Assembly: GCA_015143295.1 (NCBI GenBank)
Contig: CM026565.1
Location: 30,450,052-30,514,051, forward strand
DNA: 64,000 nucleotides
Source: Tetracentron sinense
Taxonomy: Eukaryota; Streptophyta; Magnoliopsida; Trochodendrales; Trochodendraceae
Direction: 5' to 3'
The notes beneath the pieces were generated by a model that was not told where the DNA came from, ran no database searches, and saw only the letters and a program-made list of their open reading frames with translations. Every line of letters starts with the position of its first letter. Positions within the stretch are counted from its first letter, which is position 1. A program made the translations under genes and the position numbers. Positions 37,647 through 50,000 of the stretch are shown here, in pieces.

Positions 37647-37918
37647 ATCATTATTATATATATAAATAATATAAAATTTTATTATTTTTTTTAAAAAAAG
37701 GATTCAAGCCGAGCTTGAGCCAAGCCAAGCTCGACTTGAGCTTAAATCAATTCGGGCCGAGCCGGGCTTCAAGCCAAGTTTTTTTTTTTGAGCCGAGCTT
37801 CGGGACGCACAATCAAACATGATTTCGGGCCGAGCCGGGCTTCGGGCCTTGATCAAACTTATTCAAGCTGAGCCGGGCTTGGCCAAGCCCGGTCAAGCCT
37901 GGCCCGAATACAGCCCTA
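37415..37918. mobile_element. non-autonomous hAT element, copy 2
   Basis: TAGGGCTACACAAATCCCG on the left and, inverted from the right, TAGGGCTGTATTCGGGCC. The interior has AAGCCGAGC/GGCTCGGC runs and an AT microsatellite. The flanking 8-mers CTTAAAGC (37407-37414) and ATTAAAGC (37919-37926) match at 7 of 8. It is a sister of 4929-5373, 504 bp long and without coding capacity. Confidence 0.8.
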
Positions 37919-38079
37919 ATTAAAGCCATAAGTTGAGATTGAGATTGGGTGAGTAGTGTGTTGCTAATAGTTTTATTTAAAAAAAAAAAAGCAACCGGAC
38001 CCATCTAATATAATAAGTATTTAATTTGACAATGATTAAATAAAAATATATACTTTTATTATAGGAAAATTGAAAACGG

Positions 38080-38240
38080 AGAAGGTCCTCTTCCAAACTG
38101 ACCATCCAATTGTAAATTGACACGTGCTAGTGAAACTGTTATTTTAATTTTAACATCATCTCTCTTTCCTAATGTGTTGAAATTTGATTAGTATGGCCAG
38201 CATGAAAGAGGACCTTAGATCCTCAAATCAGAACTCTTTA
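38080..38240. mobile_element. small MITE, GGTCCTCTTYCAA family (copy 2)
   Basis: GAAGGTCCTCTTCCAAACTG on the left and, inverted, AAGGTCCTCTTTCATGCTGG on the right. The centre matches copy 1 (6105-6262) in reverse orientation. Confidence 0.65.
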
Positions 38241-38249
38241 TTATATAAT

Positions 38250-38431
38250 AGGAAAGTGATTAAGAACTCTTGATAGTATTCACTATCGAGAGTTGGACCG
38301 TTGGATTTAACATCCAATAGTGTCACATGCTTTAAATGATGGCTCCACTTAATCTCGACATCGTTAAATCTTGATTCCAATGGTCGAGCTCTCGATAGTA
38401 GGTACTATCAAGAGTTTTTAATTACTTCCCT
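38250..38431. mobile_element. MITE of the CTCTCGATAGTA family, copy 2
   Basis: AGGAAAGTGATTAAGAACTC, then TATCGAGAGTTGGACC on the left, mirrored by GGTCGAGCTCTCGATAGTA and TTTTTAATTACTTCCCT on the right. The flanks are AT-rich, so the TSD is ambiguous. Confidence 0.75.
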
Positions 38432-38664
38432 ATATAATATAATATAACATACATAAGTTAAAAATATCTAAGTTAGTTTAGTAATTTCACATGAAATCAA
38501 TCATTAACTGTATGAAACAACAATTCTTGTCTCCTTGTTTAATCATTTGTCTCCTATAGCAACACACACTCCACACACCCAACCCATTTGACTTCTTATA
38601 GGGTTGGCCGGGTTTTATCTCTTGGTAGTCTTCTTTCATTTCAATTTTCCAATCAACAATACAA

Positions 38665-38800
38665 GCTTGGTTTGGTAGTGTATCCCTCTCACTAGGAGAG
38701 AGGTCTCGAGATCAATCCCCAGAGTGGTGATCCACCTAAAACAAATGTTAACAAGGTAGTAATAATGTACTTGAGATATTTATTTGCAAATGTAATGACT
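38665..38800 (+). mobile_element. SINE head (tRNA-derived)
   Basis: GGTTTGGTAGTGTATCCC is A-box-like and GGTCTCGAGATCAATCCCC is B-box-like with the right spacing. The 3' end was not delimited. Similar to the unit at 59045. Confidence 0.5.
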
Positions 38801-38804
38801 TGTC

Positions 38805-39205
38805 TTCAGTGGTTCAAAACCCACTCTTAAATACTCACCAACTGTGGTAAGAATTTCAAAGTATTACATGAATCAATGAGGACCAGTCATTACGTTTACA
38901 AATAGAGATTTCAGGTACGCTAACTATTTTCCTATGTTAACCCCTACTAATTAGAATATAGGAAAAAAAAAAAGAGAGGAATGTTAGCTCTACTCTCAGT
39001 CTAACCCATACTCTCACCTTCTACCAAACTTTTTCATTTTTTAGTGAGATGGTTGGTGGATGATGTGAATATGGTTTGACTAAGAGTAGGGCCAACACTC
39101 CTCAAAAAACTCAAAAAAAAAAAACAAACAATTAAGGGTTAAAATTTTTTAATCTGAATTAAATATTTTTTCCGATCAAAGTTACATTGTGATTAGTTAA
39201 AAATG
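38805..39205. other. intergenic, nothing recognised
   Basis: AT-rich with short A-runs; no gene or clear repeat. Confidence 0.4.
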
Positions 39206-39207
39206 AT

Positions 39208-39354
39208 GGGAAATGCTTTTGTGATCGCATAAGGGCCGAGACCTTGTGCATCTGCGCCGGATTTCAGGTGGGGCCCACCATGTGATGATGGCCTACCTGA
39301 AATCTCGCGCACATGCGCGAGGTCTCGGCCTAATGCGGTCTCATAGCAAAGTCC
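39208..39354. mobile_element. MITE of the GGGAAATGCTTYTGAGACC family
   Basis: GGGAAATGCTTTTGTGATCG and GGGCCGAGACCTTGTGC mirror GCGCGAGGTCTCGGCC and CGGTCTCATAGCAAAGTCC, with GATTTCAGGTGGGGC/CTACCTGAAATCTC inside. It is a relative of 21740-21871. Confidence 0.7.
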
Positions 39355-39364
39355 AAAACTTATT

Positions 39365-39465
39365 ACAGGTGAATCTTAACAGTAGTTCAAAAAACAATTA
39401 AGAGGGACACGTGTTGAATTGTGGGTGCGATTGAAGTCTTTCCGAGTTGAATCGCGATCCCATCT
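39365..39465. repeat. foldback family right-arm remnant
   Basis: GGTGAATCTTAACAGTAG, GGGACACGTGTTGAATTGTG and GGTGCGATTGAAGTC keep the order of the right arm at 4870-5400. Confidence 0.55.
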
Positions 39466-39469
39466 CCAT

Positions 39470-40205
39470 ACCCGAATGTGTTGGGACTCCGGGAGCACAC
39501 GAAATCTGTGTGTCGACTTACACGCGCAAAATGGATTCGTCGTCGTTCCCTCTCACGCTCTGTAGTCTGTATAGTAAGGTGGAAATATTTGGAAGACCGT
39601 TGGCGGTACTCTCGTTTATCCGCGCGTGAGACCAGATCATGGAGTAGTCTTCTCCGTTCTTCACTTCCTTTTAGGGTTTTCTTAGGGTTTCTCTCTCGAT
39701 CTCTAATTTTTTTTTTTTTGTGAGCAGCTAGGGTTCTGAATTTCTATTTTCCATTTCAATTTTCAAAGACATGATTTTGCAGGAATCAGGTGCGCTTAAC
39801 CCTCCTCTCTTTCTCTCTCTCTCTCTCTACTAATCTCTATTTGAAAGTTTCTTCTTCGTGAATTTCTATAGAAATTTCTACTTCGTTTTGTTTTCTGTTT
39901 AGTTCTTCCTTTTCTTTCTCAGATTCTAATCGGTATCTGGATCTACTTTTTTCTTTCATTCTGATTTGTCTTTGGAATATTGATTGACAGATCGCAACTT
40001 TCATCTCCATTGATTTACCTACTATCACTATTATTTGAGAAATCTCTGTTACAGCTTCGAATCTGTAATGATTCCTTTGGAATTTTAGTTCTATTTGGTT
40101 AGTTCTTCTAAAGCTGGTTAATCCTTGGAGACGATTTAAGGAATGTTGATCACGCCGCCATACTGGTGATGAACTAATTATATTATAACAAAATTCAATG
40201 TAGAA
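39470..40205 (+). promoter_or_regulatory. promoter and leader of the STPR-like gene
   Basis: GC-richer sequence is followed by pyrimidine-rich sequence including AGGGTTTT/AGGGTTTC motifs (39673-39692) and a CT microsatellite (about 39810-39829), both common around plant transcription starts. The exact start and any leader intron were not resolved. Confidence 0.4.
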
Positions 40206-41659
40206 ATGGTTGAGGGACAAATGAGAGATCAAAAAAAGAATCAAAGGCGTATCACGGAGGAACAGAGGGAAATGAGGCGTGATTTGGAAAGGCAGCGGAG
40301 ATTAAGGATGACAGATGAACAGAGAGAAAGGTTGAGAGAACGGCGTCGGAATGCTGAGCGGCAGCGGAGGCGTATGATGACAGAGGAACAGATGGAGAAG
40401 AAAAGGGAAGCCAGGAGGCGGCGTGAGATGCGGATGCCAGTTGATCAGAGGGAGCAACGGAGAGAGCGTCGTCGTGCTGCTGAGCGCATGAGGAGGCTAC
40501 AGATGACGGATGAGCAGCTGGATCAACAGCGAGAGTGCCGTCGCAATGCTATGAGGAGGAAGACAGAATCAATGACTGATGAACAGCTAGAACAGCAGAG
40601 GGAACATTGGCAGGTTTCAATTCAACAAAGACGAGGGCAATTGACGGAAGAAGAGGGGGACTCTCAGAATAGTAGTGGAGATGCCAATGGCAAAGCAGGA
40701 TCAACAGAGGCTGAGGGTTTGGCGGGCCTCTTCCTTTTGAGATCTGAATGTTCAGAAGGTTCGAGCATAACTGAAATTTTGTGTGTTTGTTTGGGTATAT
40801 GCCATCATTTATCTAAGATTAGTAGGTTAGTAGTTAGCTTAGTATGATAGTGGGCTTTCAACTGTCACACCTCAAAGACTTGAAACCAAGTTCGCTCCCT
40901 ATAGGAATATGCTTCCTACCACTGGAGCAACCAAGGAGGTGCTTGTGTCTATTTTAATGCACAAAACTCCATCGTTCATAGAAACTCAATGGAGTAATTT
41001 AGGATTTATCTATCCAAATTACCTTTAGATCATATTTTTCGTGCCTTATTGTAGTTGTTATTGATATATAGAAAAAACTTGAGTGAAACACAAAAGATGA
41101 TTTTTTTTGGGGTATTGTATAATGTATAGATCACGTGCAAAAGGGCCAATGTCAAAGGGCAAAGTTCTTAGAAGCTAATGTTGGAGCTAAAGACGAGGCT
41201 CCACTGTTGCAAGGAAGAATGCGCCTTAGTTGGATGAGACGTCATGCTCGATTGAGAAATATCCAGTTGGTAGGAATAGTAAATGGAATGGGAAGCATGA
41301 GTGGGGATCGAGTGGAGGGAGAGACCCTTGTCAATGAAGGTGACATTTTTCTCTATTTACTATTTCTTTCTCGTGTCATAACTTTACTTTGTCTTTGCAA
41401 ATATTTATAGGTCTTGAAACTAATTAGTGCAACATATTGCTTAATTTGATTGGTGTCCTAGACTTTTAAGATAGAGAGTTCAAAAACTGAGGTTCGTTGG
41501 ATATGGCTTATAGATTATAGTTCTCTGTTTCATCAACAAGATGCATCGAGCGAAGAAGCACACACTGATGCTGGAGGCAACATCTTATCCTTGAAAGAAC
41601 GAACACGCTTAAGTTGCATAAAACGCCAAGCTCGATCGAGGAACATTGTATCAGGATGA
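40206..41659 (+). CDS. basic protein with 23-residue STPR-like repeats
   Basis: The proposed exons 40206-40716, 41130-41339 and 41541-41659 have GT/AG borders and compatible phases and encode 279 aa. Residues ~12-145 form tandem repeats starting (M)TDEQ/TEEQ followed by an Arg-rich stretch such as RRNAERQRRRM. Four units are exactly 23 residues and two are shorter, matching the score-and-three amino acid peptide repeat (STPR) first described as the DNA-binding domain of silkworm FMBP-1. Exon 2 and exon 3 each add one diverged basic block (RMRLSWMRRHARLRN, RTRLSCIKRQARSRN) after similar acidic spacers, suggesting that exon duplication built the tail. A nuclear DNA-binding role is inferred. An alternative without splicing reads on to 40847; the exon 3 border is the weakest call. 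Confidence 0.65.
40868..40940 (-). mobile_element. SINE head in intron 1 of the STPR-like gene
   Basis: On the minus strand CTCCTTGGTTGCTCCAGTGG starts an A-box-like block, close to the sequence at 16745-16770. It continues towards GTTTCAAGTC, a poor B box. Confidence 0.45.
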
Positions 41660-42129
41660 AAATGTGGATGCAAAGACTATATGAGGATATGGATTAACAT
41701 GGAGGTGACCATTTTTTCATTTCTCTTCTTTTGACATATTTGTGTGTATTATTTTCCAATCTCCAATTAGTGACTATTTCAACATTGTTATCAGTAGTAA
41801 TAGCACTTCAGAGTTTGATGAAGGATTCAAAATGGTCAAGAAAGGACTGTGAATCATAACAGCTGAAAAAATTATGGAGATGCAGCATTGTAGAACAAGT
41901 GATACATTTAGTAAGCCTATGTATATGGTGATGTGTATTTTAGAATACAAAATTGAGTGTCAAAGTATTAAAGAGGTAAAATTTCCAGGAGAACCGGCAT
42001 GACAAATGAGCATTGCCATGATGGTGGTTGTGATGACGAATTATACTGGATATTGCATCTTATGAAGGACTAAGTAGCAAGCTTACTAGAAGGTGTAATA
42101 TATGTCATGAAGCATGTTAGGTGTTGGTT

Positions 42130-42648
42130 AAAGGTTTGACTGAATGGTTAGTGCAGTTTATGAGGGAAAAGTTGGGCAGAGGTTTTAATAGTCTTGGTTA
42201 CCTTGTTGGTGGTTCAGTTTTTGTTTGATGGTGTTTAATTCACCATTATGCTAATCGGCTCTCATGGTTGTTGGGGTTGGTTTATATCTTTGGCACACGC
42301 GATCCAGATTGAAGATGCCTGCAATAGTCTAATGAAGAACTGTATTTGCTTCTAGGAGGTATTCGTTGGTGTATCTAGGAGGAGAAAAACAGAAGGGTAT
42401 TCGGAAATTAATCCCTCGCAAAGGAAAGATTGCGGCAACTCATTACCAAGCGTCTTCTTCTTAGTATTTTACTACGAGGAGTTTTGAAAATATTGATGCA
42501 TCTTTCTTTTTACTGGTTCAGGGTTTTGTATCTTGTGGGTTCTCTTGTAATCTATAGCCTCGAGTGCTTGTAGTGTCCTCTCCTGTGTGAGCATGTTTTT
42601 GTACATATTCGTTTTGGTTTATAATATATAATTTACCGATCATCAAAC
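42130..42648 (+). mobile_element. LINE 3' fragment
   Basis: EEKNRRVFGN and RLRQLITKRLLLS (about 42380-42460) are the C-terminal signature of LINE ORF2, with stops. A 3' UTR-like stretch follows, ending GGTTTATAATATATAATTTA then CCGATC. The 5' boundary is approximate and no duplication was identified. Confidence 0.5.
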
Positions 42649-42649
42649 T

Positions 42650-43620
42650 AAGTTGTTCTATTATATAATGACTGTCTCTGTGAAATTTCGTTTTCTGAAT
42701 GTTGCAGAATCAAATAGCAGTGAATGTGGCCTTCTCCTTAACCTTAATTTCATGGATGGCAATAAAAGATTACAATACTGAATGTTATACGTGATGCTTT
42801 TCAAGTTTATTAATTATATGTACCACTTTCTGAATGAAATGGCATGGGATAAATTTGGCTAAATATTTGTTATTTTGGAAATCTGTGTGAGGTAGGGATT
42901 CTTCTTTCCTTGGAAAATAGTTGATTCTAAAGGGCTGGGGTTGAATTTCAAGTGTTGATCACTCTAAGCTCCATCTATAAGTGACGTGATAAGCTAAGTT
43001 TTGCATGTATAGGTTCTTTTGTGTGTGTGTGCAAGTGCGCGAATGAGCATGTGCTGGGTGTGTGCTGCGCTTGCACCTGCGACTGTCCGTGTGCGTGTGA
43101 GCATTTGGTCAAAGAAAATATATTGAATGGTTGCAGTTTTGCCTCTTAAATATATAATTGTTTACAAGAGGGTTTGGAGCTATTTTACAGCAGATTACTT
43201 ATTGAAGATGTAATCATGTTTTCTTGTTACAGATGTGCCGGTTCAAAACATTGTTGTGTTTTATTTAATCATTGGAATTGATTAGAAGAGGCAACTTCGA
43301 ACTTTGTTGGATTGATGATTTGGATGACTGCCTCATCCCTTAGCATGTGTCCGTTTGGTGAAGCATGGAAGACTGAATTTTAGTAGATACTAGTCAAAAC
43401 AAATTCACTATCAGGGGTATAGTTACCTTCTTTGAATTATTGAATTTTAGTTGAATTGAAGATTAGGACCTCTGGAGAAAATCTAAAACCCGAGGTCTTT
43501 GAGAGTGGTCAATGATACCTTCGTGATTTGCTAATGTTCCTGGAAAGTTGTCCTCTTGGATGTGCTTGCATGTCCTTCCTTCAAGGCTGTTTGTTCCTTG
43601 GAACATTTAGTAAAATTTAG
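42650..43620. other. intergenic, nothing recognised
   Basis: Contains a GT/GC-rich simple stretch at about 43018-43100. No gene. Confidence 0.4.
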
Positions 43621-43639
43621 TACTGTTTCTTATAGGACC

Positions 43640-43865
43640 CCCCAGCTCCCTATCAAAGTTTTTGAGTTGCTTTATCAGTTTTTACAAAATCACATTGCTG
43701 GTAATTTTCCATCTTAGTTTTCTTATGTTTCATGTGTTTTTTTTATTTATTGATGCTTTTTTGTATCTTTTGGGTTCACTTTCTCTACTTTTGTTGTTCT
43801 CCCATTCGCTTTTATATATTGGTATCTTGATTACCGATCAAATATATATATATATATATATAATC
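43640..43865 (+). repeat. possible LINE 3' UTR
   Basis: A T-rich stretch ends TATTGGTATCTTGATTACCG then ATCAAATATA and an AT microsatellite, like other LINE ends in the window (ACCGAT then A-rich). No coding part is visible. Confidence 0.3.
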
Positions 43866-44159
43866 CATCTGATTCCTTGCTGATTACAGCTTAATGCATA
43901 ACCTTCAAAAATTCATAATCTTAATATTCCCGAGTAAAATACGTTTTGTAGAGTATGGGATATCATATCCACTTCACCTTTTATGTCATTGACTCATGGC
44001 CTTATTCATTAACCATCCAACTCATAGTTACAGGAAGTTATATACAGGGTGGGTTGCTGGCTTCTCATGAAGCTCTTTTCTCATACTCCCTTCCGTCACA
44101 TCTCATTAAGTAGTTAATGCCCCATTGTATGTAAGAAATAATGGGATGAACCTGAGTCT

Positions 44160-44335
44160 ACAACTAGGGGCAGGAGCCACATAGGGCCAAGCCCCCCCCC
44201 CCCGAAATTTTGGGGAAAAAAAGCACCCTATTGTCCTACTAGGGGTGTAGCCTGAGATAGGGGCAGAGCCGGAGGGACGGGGTGCTCTAGCCCCCTAAAC
44301 TTCTAAGAAAAGAATATATTCTCTCTTTCCTCGCT
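44160..44335. repeat. hAT-like terminal fragments
   Basis: TAGGGGCAGGAGCCACATAG and AGGGGCAGAGCCGGAGGGAC resemble the CAGGGGTGGAGCCAGG end of the element at 6835. A closely similar pair occurs at 58065-58210. Confidence 0.4.
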
Positions 44336-44339
44336 TTCC

Positions 44340-44925
44340 GCTTCTCATTTTTGCTTCTCGGTAACTCCAACTTGTTTCTGGATGGACTTTTTTGTTCTCG
44401 TCTCGACCTCATATCATGTGACAGAAAGAAGAGGCTGCTCATCAACTCATATGGACTACAAGTGATATGCGAGGTTCCTTCACGCTGCTTGTCTAATTTT
44501 TAAAAGTTTTTCTATGAAGGTTATACGTTCAGAGAAACACTTCTGAGGTTCTCCAGTTATTTTTATTGTTGAACCACCTGTCACATTCTTGATATAGGTT
44601 CTTGAAGGCAATGAACAGGTTCAATTATTTGGTGGTATCGGCGTATGTTGCTGCAGGTCATATCCTACATTTTTGCAACTTGATTCATAGGTTAACATTT
44701 TCTATTATTTTTTTTCACAAAAAGAGCAAATGAACCATATCAACTTGTACATGTTCACATTCACTAGAGATGTAACTTATAAGGGTAACCATGCAGATTT
44801 TGATTTATTTTATATCCGTGCCATTCTGTTTTCTTGTAGATCACATATTGAGTACATATCTTGTGGTTCAATGGTTCACTTTTTGAGGCTTAATTTTCTA
44901 GAATGACAATCCAGGCTCTTCTAGT
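44340..44925. other. intergenic, nothing recognised
   Basis: No supported feature. Confidence 0.4.
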
Positions 44926-44929
44926 CCTA

Positions 44930-45140
44930 CTGTTTTTTTAATTTATTTTTGGGTATGATGGTGTACCAAACCCTTTGAGGTAAGGACTAGTCCCTTCGGG
45001 TGTCCGCACCGACCCACTCGGAATTTTCCCTATGGACACCTGGGTAAGTTGAGGAGTGAGAGTTGAACACACAACCACAGAGAGCAAACTCGGGATACTA
45101 GCCAACTGCATCAACCCACTGTGGTTAGACATATGGCAAT
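44930..45140 (-). mobile_element. SINE, minus strand
   Basis: Read on the minus strand, TGCAGTTGGCTAGTATCCCG is an A-box-like head, GTTGTGTGTTCAACTC a B-box-like block, and the 3' end is AAAAATAAATTAAAAAAAC near 44935-44950. Length about 200 bp. Confidence 0.5.
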
Positions 45141-45149
45141 ATCATCAGT

Positions 45150-47091
45150 CTGGACCAAATGTTATCTCCAGCAGTGGGGTTCGCCACAGACCAAAACTGA
45201 TACAGTTGGGATGATACCAGCCATTTGGTCAAAGATCATTTACAAAAGAAACACAAGGGAAAAGGTCCAAGACCAATGTGGCTACACATAGATGGTTGTC
45301 AATCTGGACCATCTAAATGTTAGGCCACCCATTGTTCGGACAAGAGCCTTAATTTTGGATTATCAGAAAAACTTCATTGGTTAATACTGCGTTTACTCGG
45401 TCAGTTATGCTTGATGGATTTATGTGAATTTTGATTGTTATTACCCAGAAAATGTCTGACCCAACATTTGAACATTCTCAGGTCTAGAGTACTAATGGCT
45501 GAATGTTTATATATATATATATATATAGTGTTCTTGAAGTTTAAATATTTTTTTATTTTAATTTTGGTAATTCACTAGACATTTAAACCAACCATGGGAA
45601 GTTATGAGTTGGATATATAGAATTTCTTGAGCTGCTGCTTGCTTAAAATTCCTAGGAAGGGCTTCTACATGGGTAGGATTTAGTTCTCAATTTGAGTTAT
45701 GACAACCTCTGTTATACGTTATCCAGAATCTATTTTATATATTAAGTGGCGGCCAAATTTTGGGTATTGTAAGGTCGAAAGTTGAAAACCATTCCATCAG
45801 AGTATCCTCACTCAAGACTCAAGAGATCAGTGAGAAATGTGGTGGATACATGAGTAGACAGACCTTGACAGTATACACACCTCACAGGTGAACTTTTCTG
45901 CTACCTGGTGGATGACTTGGCTGATCTGCTCATCACACCGGCCTATTTCCATCATCATAGAGGTGGATTGGCAGAACATTGGTGGCTCATCTCTCATACC
46001 AAAAATTGACCTGAAAGGATGAGGGAAACCATCTGACCTATTTCCATCTAAAATTTTCAATCTAGAAAAAGAAAGGTCCATCTAATGGACAACCGTGATA
46101 ATTGTACATTATCTTTGGGGATCGATATAGTACCCAGATCCTCCAAATCTGTTTTCAGTGGGTCGCTTCACTGAAGAACGGTCTTGTTGGTGCCAGAACA
46201 ACAATGTGAGGGCGTAATTTACTGTACAAATGAGTCAGTAATGGAACCCAAGCTGCAAAACCTCCTTGTTTCTTCTGTCTTAGGTTGTCTGTGTTTCCAG
46301 TTTGTCAGAACTGAAGCCAATAGATTTAGATAACTATCATACCCATGAGCAATTGTAGAGTAATCCTGGTCATAGTTACCACCTTTGCAGTTTGGTTTTA
46401 TCTACATGGTTGGTGATTAGCGGCATTACTCAGCAAAACCAAAGGGTCAGTAGCTTAAATTGACCATTTAATTCAATATACTGGTCTGCAATCTGAGTGA
46501 ATTAACTATTAAGCAAACAAGCATTAGTACTGCTATAGTATTCTTCTTGCAAATGCAAGCATATAGCAAGGCAAAACTGATAAAGCCCAATCCATATTTT
46601 TTTTTTGGAACAAGTATTTTACTAGAACAGTAAAAAGGTCATAGCTGCTGATAAAAGTAGTGCCGTTTGAGAGGTAATTCAAATGATTCAAAGGCATCAT
46701 TTCCAGAGTACTCTACCGTTGTAATAAGAACAAGATATTAAACAAGAGACACCAAGGCAAAAAACCAAAACTGAGGAAAGACGGCCACAAATGGTTTGTA
46801 TACGTTTCTGAGAGGTACAATAATCATATGATGCACACAAAAATTAAATCAAGTTGCCTACCTAAGCTAGTAGGAACCGTTACTTGGCGTAGAATACAGA
46901 TACAAGAAAATAAAAGAGCTCACTGATGTCCTCACCCCTCGAACTTCCTTATAGATAGATGGATAGATAGTACAACATAAATAACCCAGATCCTGACATG
47001 CAATTTTGACATTAAAACATTCTTGTTATTTACACAAAGCGAGTGGAAGGGAGAGAGATGGGGTACCTCAACAAAATAATTTTCAAAAGAA
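45150..47091. other. 3' flank of the cellulose synthase gene, otherwise unassigned
   Basis: The bases next to 47091 should hold the CESA 3' UTR (minus strand). There is an AT microsatellite at about 45510-45528. I recognise no further gene or element. Confidence 0.4.
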
Positions 47092-50000
47092 TTAGCAGTT
47101 GACACCACATTGACCACTCGCAGCAGCTTTTGTAGCGTCGGAGGTGAAGGGATCAATACGCACCCAAAGCAAGGAGAAGATGGAAGCAAGGAGGAGGGAC
47201 CACACAATTACAATTGTGGGCGTACGGTTTTGCCGACCCAATAAACCCTTTAGGAAAGGATACAGATGGACAATGACCCATATGGCAAAGAACAACTTGC
47301 CGAAGAGAGGGCCCCACGACTGGTACCCGCTGTTTATAGCATAGGAGACGCCTGCCACAATGCCAACCATGTTCACAATAAGGACAGTAGTTGGCGGAAT
47401 GAGAAGTGCTGTCCACTTGAACACATACAGCTCTGCAAAATCCCCATCTTCATCAGATGCCTTGGATGTAACGGTGAAATTGGTATCAATCCCAGCAAGC
47501 ACCTTCAACAGCCCTTGAAAGACAGCAAAAAGATGGGCTGATGTACCACCAATGACCCAGAACTGTTCATTTCTCCACCAGTCATCAATCCCAACCCCAC
47601 TCCACCTGAGCTCTAGAATCCCGGTAGCAAAAATGGAGACAAAGAGCAAAATGAACCACATGCTAGCAAAGTTGCTTATCTGCATTAGCAGAACAGTGAA
47701 TTTAGAACTCATCCAAGTTTCAGCAGCAATCAGGAAAGTTAAAGAACATTAGCATTTAGACATGAATCCAACTACAAAGATAAATAAAGAAACATGCACA
47801 AATATGAAATCCATGCATACAAAAAAGAAATGTGTACATGTCAAAACTTACACATATCATAGCAAACTACAAACTTCATGATATTCCACAATGGTCAAGG
47901 AAATGAAATGGTAGGACATACCACATCCATAGTAACAAAGTAGGGGTTAGTGAATAATTCGGTGGGGGGTCTAGTTCGAAAAAAATCGGCAAAGCTGGGA
48001 AAAAATGGAAGCAATAAAAAAAATTAATTTAATAATTATAAAGAGAAAGTAACATGATATGATGATACCAATCATAGTTACTAAGTCGAAGTTCGAGAAT
48101 TATTTGTCTAGGAAAATTTCCAAATTTTTTATAGCAAAATTTTAAAATAAATCGGTAAATAATCGGACAAGATGTGAAAAAATATAAAATAAAATTACTA
48201 ATTATGAAAATTATAAACAAATATATTTCATATATTGGATATTTATTCAGGATTTGAGTAATTCATGTTTAATTTGTGATACTCGCGGCTTTTTGAAAAA
48301 GTCATGATTTTTTCAAATAGTTGTAAATAGTTCGGGAATTAATCATTGGATGAAAAGGTCGTGTATTATTTCGGGATATTTTGAAAACAAATCAGAGAAT
48401 TTTGTTACTATCTACCACAAACACACACACATCATTCAACATTGTGTTAGAAAATTCCCCAGAGTCAGACTCAGTCCAGGTGATAGAAAAAAGAACTAAG
48501 TGTAATTACAAGTAATACATATGAAATTGATAGATGAATGACATATAACTGCACATCAAAGACACACAAGTATATATATGTTTGCATTTGGTAATATGTG
48601 GATGCAAGTGTACTTATTATATATATATATAAACAAAGGACAAGTTGATCAACATATGCTAAATAGAAGCATAAAAGGCGCATTAGATGAATTGTTGCAG
48701 ACCTCGGGAATGATAAATTTTCCTGTAAGGAGGCAAACTGCTGGAAGTATACAGTAGGCAAGCAGTGGGATAGAGGTGAGAGGGTAAACGATGGTATTTA
48801 TGTAGGCCAGTCTCTCCAACAACTTCAGCCTTCCAGTGTAACCATACCATATAGGGCAATGCCTGCTAAGCAGAATCTCAATTGATCCCAAGGCCCATCG
48901 AAGAACCTGATTCAAACGATCGGAAAGATTGATGGGGGCAGACCCCTTAAATGCTGGGCGGGGAGGCATGCAATAAATCGATATCCATCCTCGAGCGTGC
49001 ATCTTAAACCCAGTTAAAATATCTTCAGTCACAGACCCGTAGATCCACCCAATCTGAATGTACGAGTAAACAAGAAACAAAGACTCAGTCTAGTGCCCAA
49101 GAGACGAATTCCACTAAAGAAGCCATATATTTATTGATAGAAATTTAGATGGTATTTCGATTTACCTCTTTGCCCCATTCAGACTTGTCTTCATAACCAC
49201 AGCTAATGACATGGATGGCTTCTTTTAGTAATGATGCAGGATTTGTTGACGGTGGAATACCTCCCTGTTCCATGAAGGTGGATGCAATAAAAACTGGGGA
49301 CTGACCGAATCGCTTTTCTAAGCTCTTCTGAGACATAAGAAGTGACTTCTCATCATCATAGGCTGGAGAACATGAAGACCAATGTTAACATGTTAGGCTA
49401 GATGATGGAGTAACAACACACATACATACATACGCACACATGGACACAAACACACAGATGTCAAGGACCGAACCTTAGATAAGAAAAATAAATAAATGGT
49501 TCATAAATTGTGGTAAACCCCACCTTCTACACCCTCTTCGATGTCTTCCATGTTGAAAATGGGAATGGTGGATTCAGTTCTTTTTACTGCCCGCTTCTTA
49601 TCTATGTACTTTTTTTCACGACCCTTCTTTCTTGAACCACAACAACTCTTGACAATGATGTTGGGTTCCAAGTCGGCCTCAGTTAAGACTGGATCATAGC
49701 CATATAGAGCTTGCCTGTTAAAACAACATCCTGTTCCCACATAGACTGGGCCCTGGATGCCATCCAGCCCTTTCAAGTTGATCTGTAAAATTATAGCAGC
49801 AGTAAGTACACATGTTTCTAATCCTAAGCATAATTGAAAAGAGACATTTTTGGTCAACAAGACATGATGCAAAACCATACATCAAAGAAGACAATGTTGC
49901 GATTGGCATATCTATCATGCAGATCAATGCCATCAAATCTCTGTGGAAACTGAACATAGCAGGTTTTCTTTCCATAGGCGGGATCCATCATGAAACACAT

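Noticed and set aside
38665..38720. Possible tRNA gene
   Set aside because: Box-like motifs only; no acceptor stem. Better explained as a SINE head.
40717..40847. Read-through C-terminus of the STPR-like frame
   Set aside because: The residues after 40716 are hydrophobic and unlike the rest. A GT donor and a phase-matched exon at 41130 with related basic sequence fit better, though the unspliced form cannot be excluded.
48029..48761. Minus-strand frames of 60-96 codons between CESA exons 13 and 14
   Set aside because: They lie in the AT-rich intron and have no motifs; the part near 48703 is only the exon 13 edge read in another frame.
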